Shown: piece after piece, positions 27,437 to 39,711 of the stretch
Layout: every line of letters begins with the position of its first letter
Position numbering within the stretch: position 1 is the first letter of the stretch
Assembly: GCA_019634615.1 (NCBI GenBank)
Contig: JAHCAZ010000008.1
Coordinates: 60,308-124,307 of the forward strand
Length of the DNA stretch: 64,000 nt
DNA from: Opitutaceae bacterium
GTDB lineage: Bacteria; Verrucomicrobiota; Verrucomicrobiia; Opitutales; Opitutaceae
Reading direction: 5' to 3'
The notes under the pieces: generated by a model
What the model saw: the letters and a program-made list of their open reading frames with translations, nothing else
What the model was told of the DNA's origin: nothing
Database searches by the model: none
Made by a program: the position numbers and the translations under genes

Positions 27437-27519
27437 GGGTAGCGGCCGGCCCCCGGACGGCCGGGAGCGATGAACGCCGGCGGGAGACCAACCAGCCGTC
27501 CGGAGGCCGGCTGCTACCC
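27437..27519. repeat. REPIN-like inverted repeat, family D copy 1
   Basis: The element is bounded by GGGTAGCGGCCGGC and its near-complement GCCGGCTGCTACCC. The inner arms CCGGACGGC and GCCGTCCGG pair. The same ends recur at 39604-39681, and a right-arm remnant lies at 51615-51640. Confidence 0.85.
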
Positions 27520-27530
27520 ATCAAGACAAC

Positions 27531-29558
27531 TCACGGTGTGAGGTCGATGGCGCGGATGGTGCGCCCGTCGCGTTGCTGCTCCCAACGCGCCGCGCCGGCG
27601 CCGCGGAAATTCAGGGTCAGGCGATCGGTGCGGGCTCCGTTGGTGACGACGATCTCGTGCGTGTCGTCAGTTTGCGACCGCAGCGCCAAGGTGTGCGTCG
27701 GGCGAACCCCACGATAGGGCACGATCAGCATGGCGGTGAGCACCGGGGTGGCGCCGCGCCAGCGGTATTCGAGCTGCGGGGCCGGGATCATCGTGCCGTT
27801 CTCGGGCGAGAACCAGCCGCGCAGGGGGTCGCGGTGACCGGACCAGACGTCGAGCCGCGCGCCCGGCGGGACGACCGGCACCAGGCGCACGTCGGCATCA
27901 GGATTGTCGGTGTGCACGCAGAGGCCGTCGGCCTCGACGGTCGTGGCCGAGGGCGTGAGCAGCCACCGCAGCGAAAAATCGTGGGTGCCCGGGCCGAGGA
28001 TGCGGTCGACCACGAGCCAGTATTCGCCCTTCACGAACAGCAGGCCGCGCTGCCAGCGCACGTCGGGCGCGTCGTCGAAGCCTGCCGGGTGCGTGCCCCA
28101 GGCCCAGTCCACGTCGGCTGCCAATCGCCAGGCGGCGTCGCGCAGGCCTTCGCCCTGGCGCAGGGGATGCTCGCCCCAGATGGCGGGCGTCGAGCCGTCG
28201 ACCAGGAGGGTGTTGTAGCCGGCGCTGGTGAAGTATCCCTCCCACTCGGGCTTGTAGTAGCCGTAGCGGCCGGGCGCGGTGACGAGGGTGCGGCCGAGGG
28301 CGTAGAGCTCGACGGCGAGGCTGGGGCGATCGACGTTGTGGTAATCGCCGTTGTGCAGGCAGGCGAACATCGCGTCGCGGCCGAACCCGTCGCGCAGGAG
28401 GAAGGCGCCGGCGTCGGGCAGGATGCGGCTCGGCTCCGCGGGCGGTGTGCCCTGCGCGCCGGCCGTGGCGATCGCCAGCCAGTCGGGCCGGTTGAACCAC
28501 GCGGCGCCGCGCGCCAGCCAGCGGCCGTAGCCCTGCAGGTCGGAGCCGTTGTACTGCGGCACGGTGTCGTCGGGCTTCTGCACGGCCGCGAGCCAGTCGA
28601 CGAGCCGCTCCACGCCCTGCTTCGCGCCGGGTTCGAGGAGGTCGGTGTACCCGAGCTTGGCCGCGAGGGGATAGAAGGCGAGGGGCCACGCCGCGGTGGC
28701 CCCGGCGTAGTGCGGGCAGAAATGGAAGCGCTTGATCGTGCCGTCGCCGCGCAGCTCGGTCTGAAAAAACCGGTTGGCGAAGGCGAGCGCGGCCTGCCGC
28801 CAGGCCGGAGCGGCCTTGGCTTCGGGCAGGATCATGCCGGCAAGGGCGAGACCACCGGCCTCGCTCAGGCCCCAGATCCAGGGATGCCACAGCGCGCGTT
28901 CGAGCGCGTCGGCCGCCTCCTCGAGGATGGCCTGCAGGAGACGCAGCTTGAAGTCGGCGGTGATGTGCGGCGATGGGAGGAAGGTGAACCAGCTGCGCAG
29001 CAGGCCGGACTGGCTGATGGCGTCGCCCAGGCGGATGGTGTTGGTGACGGAGAACTCGTCCTTGGTCCAGCGGCGGAAGGTCAGCCAGCTGTCGAGGAGG
29101 CGCTCGAACTGCCGCGCCACGCGCTCCTGGCCGGTGGCGTTGGCGCGGAGGTAAGCGACATCGAGCGCCCGCAGCCAATACATGCGCCGCAGCAACGCCC
29201 GGGCCTGGTCGATGGGCTTGAACTTGCCGCCGGCCCAGTAGATGCCGCTGGTCCAGTCGATGAGCTCGTCGCGGGAGAAATCAAAGTCCTGACCCGACGC
29301 GTAGAGCAGCCCGCCGGCCACGCGCTCGGGCGTGTTCTTCCAGAGCTGGTCGTAAGACGATGCGGCGCCCCAGGGCATCGGGTGGTAGTCCTCGGGCCCG
29401 GACGGATCCCACAGGTCGACGCACCGCGCCTGGCGGTGGCGGGCGTAGTGCGCGAGCAGGGCCTCGCCGGCGGCCGCGTGATCGCCGCGGGCGGCGGCGG
29501 CGCGGACTTCGTCAAGACCCGGGGCGGAGAGGTCGAGCAGGTCGAGGAGACGGTGCAT
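27531..29558 (-). CDS. Heparinase II/III-like protein (polysaccharide lyase type)
   Basis: The 675-residue protein has an N-terminal alpha/alpha-toroid (about 30-370) with WTKDEFSVTNTIRLGDA, WHPWIWGLSEAGGLALAG and HFCPHYAG. A C-terminal beta-sandwich (about 375-670) follows, whose motif GDYHNVDRPSLAVELYALGR (His407, Asp410) corresponds to the conserved H-x-x-D region of heparinase II/III domains. No signal peptide is present. It would cleave uronic-acid-containing oligosaccharide by beta-elimination in the cytoplasm, after import by the downstream MFS protein (inference). The ATG at 29558 was chosen over one 13 codons upstream that adds residues without similarity. Confidence 0.85.
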   Translation of the reverse strand: MHRLLDLLDLSAPGLDEVRAAAARGDHAAAGEALLAHYARHRQARCVDLWDPSGPEDYHPMPWGAASSYDQLWKNTPERVAGGLLYASGQDFDFSRDELIDWTSGIYWAGGKFKPIDQARALLRRMYWLRALDVAYLRANATGQERVARQFERLLDSWLTFRRWTKDEFSVTNTIRLGDAISQSGLLRSWFTFLPSPHITADFKLRLLQAILEEAADALERALWHPWIWGLSEAGGLALAGMILPEAKAAPAWRQAALAFANRFFQTELRGDGTIKRFHFCPHYAGATAAWPLAFYPLAAKLGYTDLLEPGAKQGVERLVDWLAAVQKPDDTVPQYNGSDLQGYGRWLARGAAWFNRPDWLAIATAGAQGTPPAEPSRILPDAGAFLLRDGFGRDAMFACLHNGDYHNVDRPSLAVELYALGRTLVTAPGRYGYYKPEWEGYFTSAGYNTLLVDGSTPAIWGEHPLRQGEGLRDAAWRLAADVDWAWGTHPAGFDDAPDVRWQRGLLFVKGEYWLVVDRILGPGTHDFSLRWLLTPSATTVEADGLCVHTDNPDADVRLVPVVPPGARLDVWSGHRDPLRGWFSPENGTMIPAPQLEYRWRGATPVLTAMLIVPYRGVRPTHTLALRSQTDDTHEIVVTNGARTDRLTLNFRGAGAARWEQQRDGRTIRAIDLTP

Positions 29559-29642
29559 GGGGTGCGGCGATCTTCGGACCGGAGTCGCCGCGATCAATCC
29601 TCATCGCAGCCTACCCGTAGAAACGCGGCACTGGGGCCGGAA

Positions 29643-29803
29643 AACGTTCAACGCTTAACGTTCGACCGACAACACACCCAGCATGGCTACGAGCGTGAGC
29701 GAGTGGCGATTCGGCTTCGCAGCATGTCGGCCACTCGCTCACGCTCGTAGCTACACAATCCGTCACTTGAGCGTTCAGCGTTAAACGTTGAACGTTCAGC
29801 GTT
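29643..29803. repeat. Composite repeat: inverted heptamer arrays around a family C palindrome
   Basis: Left: AACGTTC, AACGCTT, AACGTTC (29643-29663). Centre: the 66-bp inverted repeat 29686-29751 with the same arms as 11034-11100. Right: five heptamers in reverse orientation, from GAGCGTT to CAGCGTT (29769-29803). The two arrays point towards each other. The unit fills most of the 254-bp gap between the heparinase and DUF1638 genes. Confidence 0.8.
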
Positions 29804-29812
29804 CGCCGGCCG

Positions 29813-30565
29813 TCAGGCCGGCGTCGTCTTTTTCACCCGCACCACCTCATCCCAATCGTACACGCCCTCGATCTCGCCGGCGGGCGGGACGACCAGGTAT
29901 TCCTTGGGGTCCCAGGTACCGTTGATGAGGTTCTGGATCAGGCGGATGTTGCCGGGGATCTGCACGGCTTCCTTGCCGGCCGCGGTGGCCTTGGTCTTGA
30001 ACTGCTCGGCGTAGCCGAGGTGGCTGGTCTCGGGCAGGTCGATGAACACGGCCTTCTTGTTGTGATCGTCGGGATACATCTCGGCCCAGATGTACTTCGC
30101 GTCCTCCTCGCCGTACTTCGCGACGAGCGCCTGGTAGCTGTCGCCCATCTGCACGTCGGCGGTGCCGTCGTCATTGGTGCGGAGGAAATAGCTGCCGCGC
30201 TCGAGGTAACCGACCGAGGAGAACGGCGTGCTCGGTGCCTGGCCGAAGTGCTCGGTGAACTTCGCGCGCGAGCCGAGCAGGATCGTGCAGCAGTCGTGGG
30301 CCCGCGGGATCACGAGCCGGGTGCGCCGGGCCTGGATGCCGACGGTGGCGTTGCCGCAGACGCCGAAGAGCAGCAGGATGGCGTCGTATTTCTTTCCCGA
30401 CGCCTCGGTCGCGTCGATGCGCGACTGGATGAGCTGGCGCAGGCCCTGACTGCGGGCGTGCTCGCCGAGCTCGGTGTAGTCGGTGTCGATCACGTGCGGC
30501 GAATGGGCGATGCACCAGGAGGCCTCGCGCTGGAACACATTGCAGGAAATCAGCTTCAGGAGCAT
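29813..30565 (-). CDS. DUF1638 domain protein
   Basis: The 250-residue cytoplasmic protein shows the DUF1638 pattern: LKLISCNVFQREASWCIA at the start, AILLLFGVCGNATVGIQAR near residue 80, and VIPRAHDCCTILLGSRAKF near 105, with several conserved cysteines. The second half has FLRTNDDGTADVQMGDSYQAL and KEYLVVPPAGEIEGVYDWDE. DUF1638 genes are often found with corrinoid methyltransferase genes. Here a MtaA/UroD-like and a MetE-like gene lie about 14 kb away. The ATG at 30565 is the first plausible start. It follows the histidine kinase gene by 103 bp on the same strand. Confidence 0.85.
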   Translation of the reverse strand: MLLKLISCNVFQREASWCIAHSPHVIDTDYTELGEHARSQGLRQLIQSRIDATEASGKKYDAILLLFGVCGNATVGIQARRTRLVIPRAHDCCTILLGSRAKFTEHFGQAPSTPFSSVGYLERGSYFLRTNDDGTADVQMGDSYQALVAKYGEEDAKYIWAEMYPDDHNKKAVFIDLPETSHLGYAEQFKTKATAAGKEAVQIPGNIRLIQNLINGTWDPKEYLVVPPAGEIEGVYDWDEVVRVKKTTPA

Positions 30566-30668
30566 GGCGGCGATAGGGGGCGTGGGCGGCACTATGCCGC
30601 CGGGGCCGGGGGTTGTCGCCGCATTTTTTGTGCATGTTGCGGCAGGAGATGCGTATTTTGGGAAGCGG

Positions 30669-34142
<3,474 letters not shown>

Positions 34143-34220
34143 GGGCAGCACCCGAACTATGGAGCTAACGCAGGCCGCTGCAACACCCTGCGCAGCGATC
34201 GCGCAGAATCGCCACCATTC

Positions 34221-35135
34221 TTACCGAGCCCGATGGGCCTGATCCGCAGGCAACGGCTTGCGCGCGACGACGGGCCGCGTGAAGGGTCCATAGGTGTCGG
34301 GCCGACGGTCGTTGAGCATGTCGATCTGCCACACCCAGTCGCCCGGCCGCGTGAACTGCGTCGCCACCCGTGGGGCGGCGAGGTCGATCGTGGCAAGCGC
34401 GATCCCCGGATGGCGGCCGGCGTCGGCGACGAAGGTGCCGTCGGGGCGGATGATGCTGCTGCGGCCGAGGAGCATGCCGGGCATCCACGCGCGGTCGGGC
34501 GGCGTGCCGAAGCACACGGGCACGTGGTGCACGCCGTTGTAGATGGCGGGACCGCGCAGGAGCACGTCCATGAACTCGTCACCCCAGCCGCTCATGACGT
34601 GCGGCCAGAAGATGATCTGGGCGCCGTTGAGCGCGAGGCAGCGCGCGCTCTCGACGAAGGAATTGTCGTGGCAGATCTGGATGCCCACGCGCGCGCGCCC
34701 GAGCTGGAACACCGGCCAATGGTCGCCCGGCACCGTGCCGTAGGCCTCCTCGTTTTCGATCGTGTGCACCTTGCGGTAGCCGCCGAGGACCTCGCCCTTG
34801 GCGTCGATGACGATGGCGACGTTGCGCACGACGTGGTCGATCAGCGCGAGGACGGGGATGATGACCGCCATGCGGTGCTTGCGCGCGAGGGGCGCGAAGC
34901 GGCGGACGGCGTGCGCCCAGGCGTCCTTGACGAGCGCCGGGGTGTTGGCACGCGTGAGCCTGCAGCCGAGGACGTTGAAGGTCTCGCCGATGCAGGCGAT
35001 GTCGGCGCCACGCCGCCCGGCCTCCTCGAGCCAGTGGGCGGCGAGGTCGAAATTGGCGCGCTGGCGCGCGGCATTGGTCTTGCCCGGGGCAACGGAGGGC
35101 AGTTGGACGGCGGCGATGGTGACGGGGCGTTTCAT
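34221..35135 (-). CDS. Carbon-nitrogen hydrolase (nitrilase superfamily)
   Basis: The 304-residue cytoplasmic amidase-like enzyme has the catalytic triad in place: Glu51 in CIGETFNVLG, Lys122 in GGYRKVHTIENEEAYG, and Cys155 in GIQICHDNSFVE. The substrate, an amide or nitrile, is not readable. It lies 78 bp upstream of the hybrid kinase on the same strand. The 148-bp space towards the giant protein gene holds a long inverted repeat. Confidence 0.92.
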   Translation of the reverse strand: MKRPVTIAAVQLPSVAPGKTNAARQRANFDLAAHWLEEAGRRGADIACIGETFNVLGCRLTRANTPALVKDAWAHAVRRFAPLARKHRMAVIIPVLALIDHVVRNVAIVIDAKGEVLGGYRKVHTIENEEAYGTVPGDHWPVFQLGRARVGIQICHDNSFVESARCLALNGAQIIFWPHVMSGWGDEFMDVLLRGPAIYNGVHHVPVCFGTPPDRAWMPGMLLGRSSIIRPDGTFVADAGRHPGIALATIDLAAPRVATQFTRPGDWVWQIDMLNDRRPDTYGPFTRPVVARKPLPADQAHRAR

Positions 35136-35195
35136 GGGGAGAGGTGCAGCGTTCTCTTAACCACGGATTACACGGATTTCACGGATCAGAAAATT

Positions 35196-35275
35196 ATCGC
35201 GGAAACGCGGAAGAACGGAAACACGGAAATGTTTGGGTTTGAATCCGCATCTCCGTTCTTCCGCGGTTCCGCGAT
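35196..35275. repeat. Long inverted repeat in the nitrilase/giant-protein gap
   Basis: The left arm runs ATCGCGGAA, then GCGGAAGAACGGA; the right arm runs TCCGTTCTTCCGC, then TTCCGCGAT. The arms are complementary apart from a 2-base centre in each. It is preceded by ACACGGATTTCACGGAT-type decamer repeats at 35161-35186. Both neighbours are transcribed leftwards, so it lies after the giant gene and before the nitrilase start. Confidence 0.75.
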
Positions 35276-35283
35276 GGGTGTTT

Positions 35284-38200
35284 TCAAGGGCATGAGACCA
35301 TTTCAAGTGTGTGGTCGTCGCGGGTGAGCAGGATGCGGTCTGGGCCGACGACCAGCGCGCGGCGGAGGGGGCGGGCGAGGGTGGCGCGGACCTGCCACGT
35401 GGCGTCGAGGAGCTCGAGGCCGGCGCGCGAGGCGACGAGCAGGCGGTCGGGGCCGAGGGCCTGCACCCCGACGACCGGCGCCGGGGCGGCGTGGGTGCGG
35501 AGGACGCGGCCGTCGGCTTGCGCGAAGGCATTGAGAAAACCATCGGCGGCGCCGATCAGGACGGCGGGCTCGCCCGCGACATCGGCCGTCGCGCAGGCCT
35601 GCAGGCGATTCGCGACCTCGTGCTGCCAGAGCCACGTGCGGTCGGCGAGGTCGAGGAGACCGAAGCCGAGCTCGGCCGCCGCGAGGATGGCGCCGGCCGG
35701 GCGGCCGGGCATCGGCACTTGGCGGAAGCTGAGGGTCGGCCCGTTGACGAATGGGATCACCTGCCTCAGCTCGCGGAACATCGGCTGGCGGAAGCCGCCC
35801 CAGGATTGAATCACACCACTCGGCCCGGATCCGGGGTGGGCGAGGTAGTGGCCGATGCCGTGATTCCAGCCGCTGCGAATGTAGATGTCACCGGTCGCGG
35901 GGTGCCCACTGGGCAGGGTGAGGATGTTGGTGACCCACGCCCCGTCGGCCCAAGCGTGCCCGAGGATGCGGCCCTCGCCGTCGAGGAAGAGCATCAGCCC
36001 GTAGCCGCCCACCGCGAGCCACCCGCGACCGGAGTCATCGTGGCGCCAGACCGCCACGCTGTTGGCGACGTAGAAGATGCCCATCAACCGGTCGGTGAAC
36101 GCGCGCAGGTCGGTGGCCAGCGGACGTTGCCACAGCAGCCGGCCGCCGGCGTCAAACAGGTGCAGCGTACCGTCAATCAAGCCCACGCACACGGCCGGGG
36201 CGCCGCCCGGGCCCGCCGGCTGGAGCGACAGGTGCGTGGCCTCTAGCCCGAGCGCCTGTTCCCAGCGGAGGCAACCCTGACCGTTGAGGACGCGCACGTT
36301 GCCGGAGACATCGATCAACACGATCTCGCCGTGGCCATCGCCGTCGAGATCCGCGGTGAGCCAGTGCTTGACCGCGGGCGCGATGCGCCGCGGCCCGAGC
36401 ACCTCGAGCTCGTGGAGCACAAACGGGCGGCCGCCAGCCGGGGCCGGGCAGCGCAGGTGCAGGGCTGAGACGGTGCGATTGACCGTGGCGCGCCGCTGCT
36501 GGAGCGCGACGGCGAGGTCCACGTAGACCCGCTTGAAGAGCCGGTTGGGCGCATCCGCCACGGCACAGGGCTGGCGCGAGCCGTCCGGCGCCTCGGCTTC
36601 GACCGTGAGGCCGTCCGGCAGCGGCGCGAAGGTGCGCAAGGTGGGCTCATCGACGCAGTCGCCCATGAGGCGGAGCGATTCGACGGGTTGCGGGGTGGCG
36701 AAACGCAGCGTCACATCGTAGTGCGGTGCGACCGGCCACTGGTCGGCGATCTCGCGCGACTGCGGCGGGATCGTGTCGATCAACTGCTGGGCGATGCCGT
36801 CGATCGGCGGCGGATTGGCCGTGACGCAGACATCGCGCAGGCGTTCCGGCACCGCTGGACCCGCGGGTTGGGCCCAGAGCGTGGACCAGACACCTGTCGT
36901 GGGCAGAGCGGTGGCCGCAGGCGCGGTGGGCGCGGGACGCAGGGCGGCAAGCCAATGGGTGATCGTGGCACGGAGCGAAGCGAGGAGAGCGGAGGGGAGA
37001 GATACCGGATGGCGGAAATCGGATACAGGGGAGGTGACGGTGAGCGTGGGGTGGGCGTTGGCGGGAGCGGCGATGGTGAGGGTGCCCGCGGTGAGATCGA
37101 GGTGGAGGGCGGCGGGCAGGTCGCTGCGGAAGGTGAGGCCGGGCAGATCGAGCGCGCTCGCGCCGGCGAGGACAAGGGTGTCGGCCGTCAGCAGGGCGCT
37201 GGCGGCGGTGGCGGAGCAATCGGGCAACCAGGAGGAGCCGATCACGAGGGCCGCGCCGCACCAGGCGAATGTCTGGCCGTCGCGTTGCACGAGGGCGCTG
37301 CGCGCATCGACGCGGCGGAGATCGAGGCGCTCGGGGGCAGCCTGCGGGCGGACGTAGAAGAGGTTCTGGAACGTGAACTCCTCGCCGGCGGCATGCGTGC
37401 CCGCCCGGCGCTGGCGCAGCACGTAGGGGCGACTGGCGCCTTGGTTGGTTTCCTCCTCGCAGGTCAGCGCGCCGTTGTCGGCGGCGACGAGGTCGAAGCG
37501 GTGCGTGCCCTGGCGGCTGTACCACCGGTTACCTTCGAGCCCGGCCCAGGCGGGCGTGCGCCACGAGCAGGTGAGCGAATGCCGGCCGGCATCGGCGTAG
37601 GTCGCGCGGTCGATGACGACGAACCAACCGTCGCCGGGCTTTGACCAGAAAAGGTGCCGCGTCCAGTCAGCCCCGGCGCATCCCTGGAGCTGCGTCACGG
37701 TGAGGGCGGCGGACGCGAAGTCGGCCGTCGCCACACAGGCGGCGAGCGGCGGCAGCGGCGTGAGGCCGGGGCCGTCGCTGAACTGGAGGCCGTTCTTGTC
37801 GTAGGGCGCGTGGCGCACCGTGTTCTGCACGAGCCAGACGAAGCCGGCCTGCGCGAACCGCACGATGGCGTTGGCCGCGTGCATGTGGCCCTGCCAGCGA
37901 AAGCCGCCCTGGTAGCCCTGGATCAACAGGTAGGGATCGGTTGGGGCGAAGCCGCCGCGTAGCACAAGTTTGTCGAAGGCCTGCTCGCGGGTGAGCTTGG
38001 TCAGCGTGACACCCTCGGGCGTGAGCCAAGTCTCGATCGCGTTGGCCAGGTGACCGCGGGGCTCGATGTGCACCGGCGGCTCGATACAGAGCGTGTACTG
38101 GTGGGCCGTGGCCGGGAGCACGCCGACGCCGCAGTAGCGCCGCGGGGGCTGCGGGACGAGCTCGTCGCCGACTTCGAACTGGTGCACGAAGGTCGGCGTG

Positions 38201-39570
38201 AACTGGAACGGCATGAACCGCTGGGCCCGCGCCAGCCGGGGCAGGTGCTGGAAGATCCACTTCAATTCGCCGTCGCCGTAGTAGAAAGCGCTGCCCGCGA
38301 CCTGCGTGGCGGCCTCCTGCTGGTAATACATGCTCAGGCCCTCGCCGTAACCGCCCTGGCCGGCGCCGCTGCCCATGTTGTCGTGCAAGGCGAGCGCGCG
38401 GTCGGCCGCGCGCCGGGCGTGGCCGTCCGTGAAAAACTCATGCCGCTCCTCGCCCAGCGCGTAGCGGAAGAGCTGGGCGATGTTGTTGAACGTGCTCTCG
38501 TCGTCCTGGTCGTCGATCCCGGCGCGGACCATCCCGTCGAGGAAAGCCGTGCACTCCGCGATCCAGCGGTCGCATAGGGCCCGCAGCGCCGGCGAGGGCT
38601 CGGCCGTGTCGCGGAGGACGCGGGCGAGCACGAGGAATTCGTAGGTGCCCTTGCCCTGGTGACGGTGGCCGAAGGGCGCCTTGCCCTCGCGCATGCGCCA
38701 CCAGTCGTTCTGCGAGGCGAGGGCGGTGCCGAGCAGGAGTTGGTAGGTGCGCTCGAGTTCGACTTGGGTCAGCCAGCCGCCGCCGACGAGGATGGGCAGG
38801 GCGCGCAGGAAACGCTCGGCGAGATAGTGCCAGTCGCCGTAGCTGTCGACGACATGGGCGTTCAAGGCGCGGAAATGAGTCAGCGCGACCTCGAAGTAGC
38901 GCCGATCGCCGGTCAGCCACCCCATGTGGGTGTACATGCTCACCGTGCGGATCAGGTCGGCGAAGAAGTAATAGCCGCGGGACGTCGGGATTTTGGTCGC
39001 CTCGGGCTCGAGCGGCGTGTGCGGCCACGCGGCGAACTGGACGGCCACCGCGGGATCGAGCTCCAGCGCGCAGAGCCAGGGCAGGACCAAGCCATCCGCC
39101 GGGCAGGCCGCGATCTCGGCGCACAGGCGGTCGACCGCGCGCGCCACGCCCTCGCGGCGGCTGCCGCCACAGAGGATCAGGTTGGCACCTGTATGATACG
39201 GATCCACGAGGGTGCGCAGCTCCCAGCCGGTCGGACCCGGATAGGCGGCGTCCGTCGCGCACAGGAAATTCGCATAATGCGGCTGCAGCACGCGGTTGGT
39301 GCCCAGCGAACCGAGGACGATCAGCGGACGCCGCCGCTGCTCTGCGGCGAGGGGCACGCTGCGCTCGGGGATGAGCGCGATGTCGGTCGTGACGTCGGCC
39401 GTCACGCCACGCGCCGCGAGCGCGGCGTGGACCTTGGCCCCCAGCGGTGCCCAACCCTCGCCAGCCGGATGCACAATGAGCGGCACGCGAGCCCGATCAC
39501 CCAGCGCCGTCGTGCGCACGAGCGGCCGCAGCTTGAGACTCAGGGCAGGATCAGGGGCAACGATGGCCAT
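35284..39570 (-). CDS. Giant multidomain glycan-acting protein, paralog 1 (1,428 aa)
   Basis: There is no signal peptide, so the protein is predicted to be cytoplasmic. About 1-190 resembles the N-terminal domain of several glycosidases (LIVLGSLGTNRVLQPHYAN, NLILCGGSRREGVARAVDRL). About 195-480 is an alpha/alpha-toroid with GDWHYLAERF (245), NDWWRMREG (288), GHRHQGKGTYEFL (301) and FYYGDGELKWIF (429). About 490-800 is a beta-sandwich with GHMHAANAIVRFAQAG (561), which resembles the heparinase His region. About 920-1060 is a discoidin-like beta region. About 1065-1428 is a propeller starting LTADLDGDGHGEI. No characterised family covers the whole chain. A lyase or glycosidase role is inference. 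The next upstream gene is a full-length paralog. Confidence 0.85.
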   Translation of the reverse strand: MAIVAPDPALSLKLRPLVRTTALGDRARVPLIVHPAGEGWAPLGAKVHAALAARGVTADVTTDIALIPERSVPLAAEQRRRPLIVLGSLGTNRVLQPHYANFLCATDAAYPGPTGWELRTLVDPYHTGANLILCGGSRREGVARAVDRLCAEIAACPADGLVLPWLCALELDPAVAVQFAAWPHTPLEPEATKIPTSRGYYFFADLIRTVSMYTHMGWLTGDRRYFEVALTHFRALNAHVVDSYGDWHYLAERFLRALPILVGGGWLTQVELERTYQLLLGTALASQNDWWRMREGKAPFGHRHQGKGTYEFLVLARVLRDTAEPSPALRALCDRWIAECTAFLDGMVRAGIDDQDDESTFNNIAQLFRYALGEERHEFFTDGHARRAADRALALHDNMGSGAGQGGYGEGLSMYYQQEAATQVAGSAFYYGDGELKWIFQHLPRLARAQRFMPFQFTPTFVHQFEVGDELVPQPPRRYCGVGVLPATAHQYTLCIEPPVHIEPRGHLANAIETWLTPEGVTLTKLTREQAFDKLVLRGGFAPTDPYLLIQGYQGGFRWQGHMHAANAIVRFAQAGFVWLVQNTVRHAPYDKNGLQFSDGPGLTPLPPLAACVATADFASAALTVTQLQGCAGADWTRHLFWSKPGDGWFVVIDRATYADAGRHSLTCSWRTPAWAGLEGNRWYSRQGTHRFDLVAADNGALTCEEETNQGASRPYVLRQRRAGTHAAGEEFTFQNLFYVRPQAAPERLDLRRVDARSALVQRDGQTFAWCGAALVIGSSWLPDCSATAASALLTADTLVLAGASALDLPGLTFRSDLPAALHLDLTAGTLTIAAPANAHPTLTVTSPVSDFRHPVSLPSALLASLRATITHWLAALRPAPTAPAATALPTTGVWSTLWAQPAGPAVPERLRDVCVTANPPPIDGIAQQLIDTIPPQSREIADQWPVAPHYDVTLRFATPQPVESLRLMGDCVDEPTLRTFAPLPDGLTVEAEAPDGSRQPCAVADAPNRLFKRVYVDLAVALQQRRATVNRTVSALHLRCPAPAGGRPFVLHELEVLGPRRIAPAVKHWLTADLDGDGHGEIVLIDVSGNVRVLNGQGCLRWEQALGLEATHLSLQPAGPGGAPAVCVGLIDGTLHLFDAGGRLLWQRPLATDLRAFTDRLMGIFYVANSVAVWRHDDSGRGWLAVGGYGLMLFLDGEGRILGHAWADGAWVTNILTLPSGHPATGDIYIRSGWNHGIGHYLAHPGSGPSGVIQSWGGFRQPMFRELRQVIPFVNGPTLSFRQVPMPGRPAGAILAAAELGFGLLDLADRTWLWQHEVANRLQACATADVAGEPAVLIGAADGFLNAFAQADGRVLRTHAAPAPVVGVQALGPDRLLVASRAGLELLDATWQVRATLARPLRRALVVGPDRILLTRDDHTLEMVSCP

Positions 39571-39603
39571 GGGAATTACTGAGGAACCACGGATTAGGGT
39601 TTT

Positions 39604-39681
39604 GGGTAGCGCCCGACCTCCGGACGGGCGGTTGGATGTACGCTCGCCAAACGCGGCCCGCCCGGAGGTCGGGCCCTACCC
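39604..39681. repeat. REPIN-like inverted repeat, family D copy 2
   Basis: The element is bounded by GGGTAGCGCCCGACCTCCGG and its complement CCGGAGGTCGGGCCCTACCC. Inner CGGACGGGCGG and CCGCCCG-type arms also pair. It lies between the two giant paralogs; the same ends recur at 27437-27519. Confidence 0.88.
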
Positions 39682-39711
39682 AAGTACAATTTTCTGTCGT
39701 TCAATTTTGCC

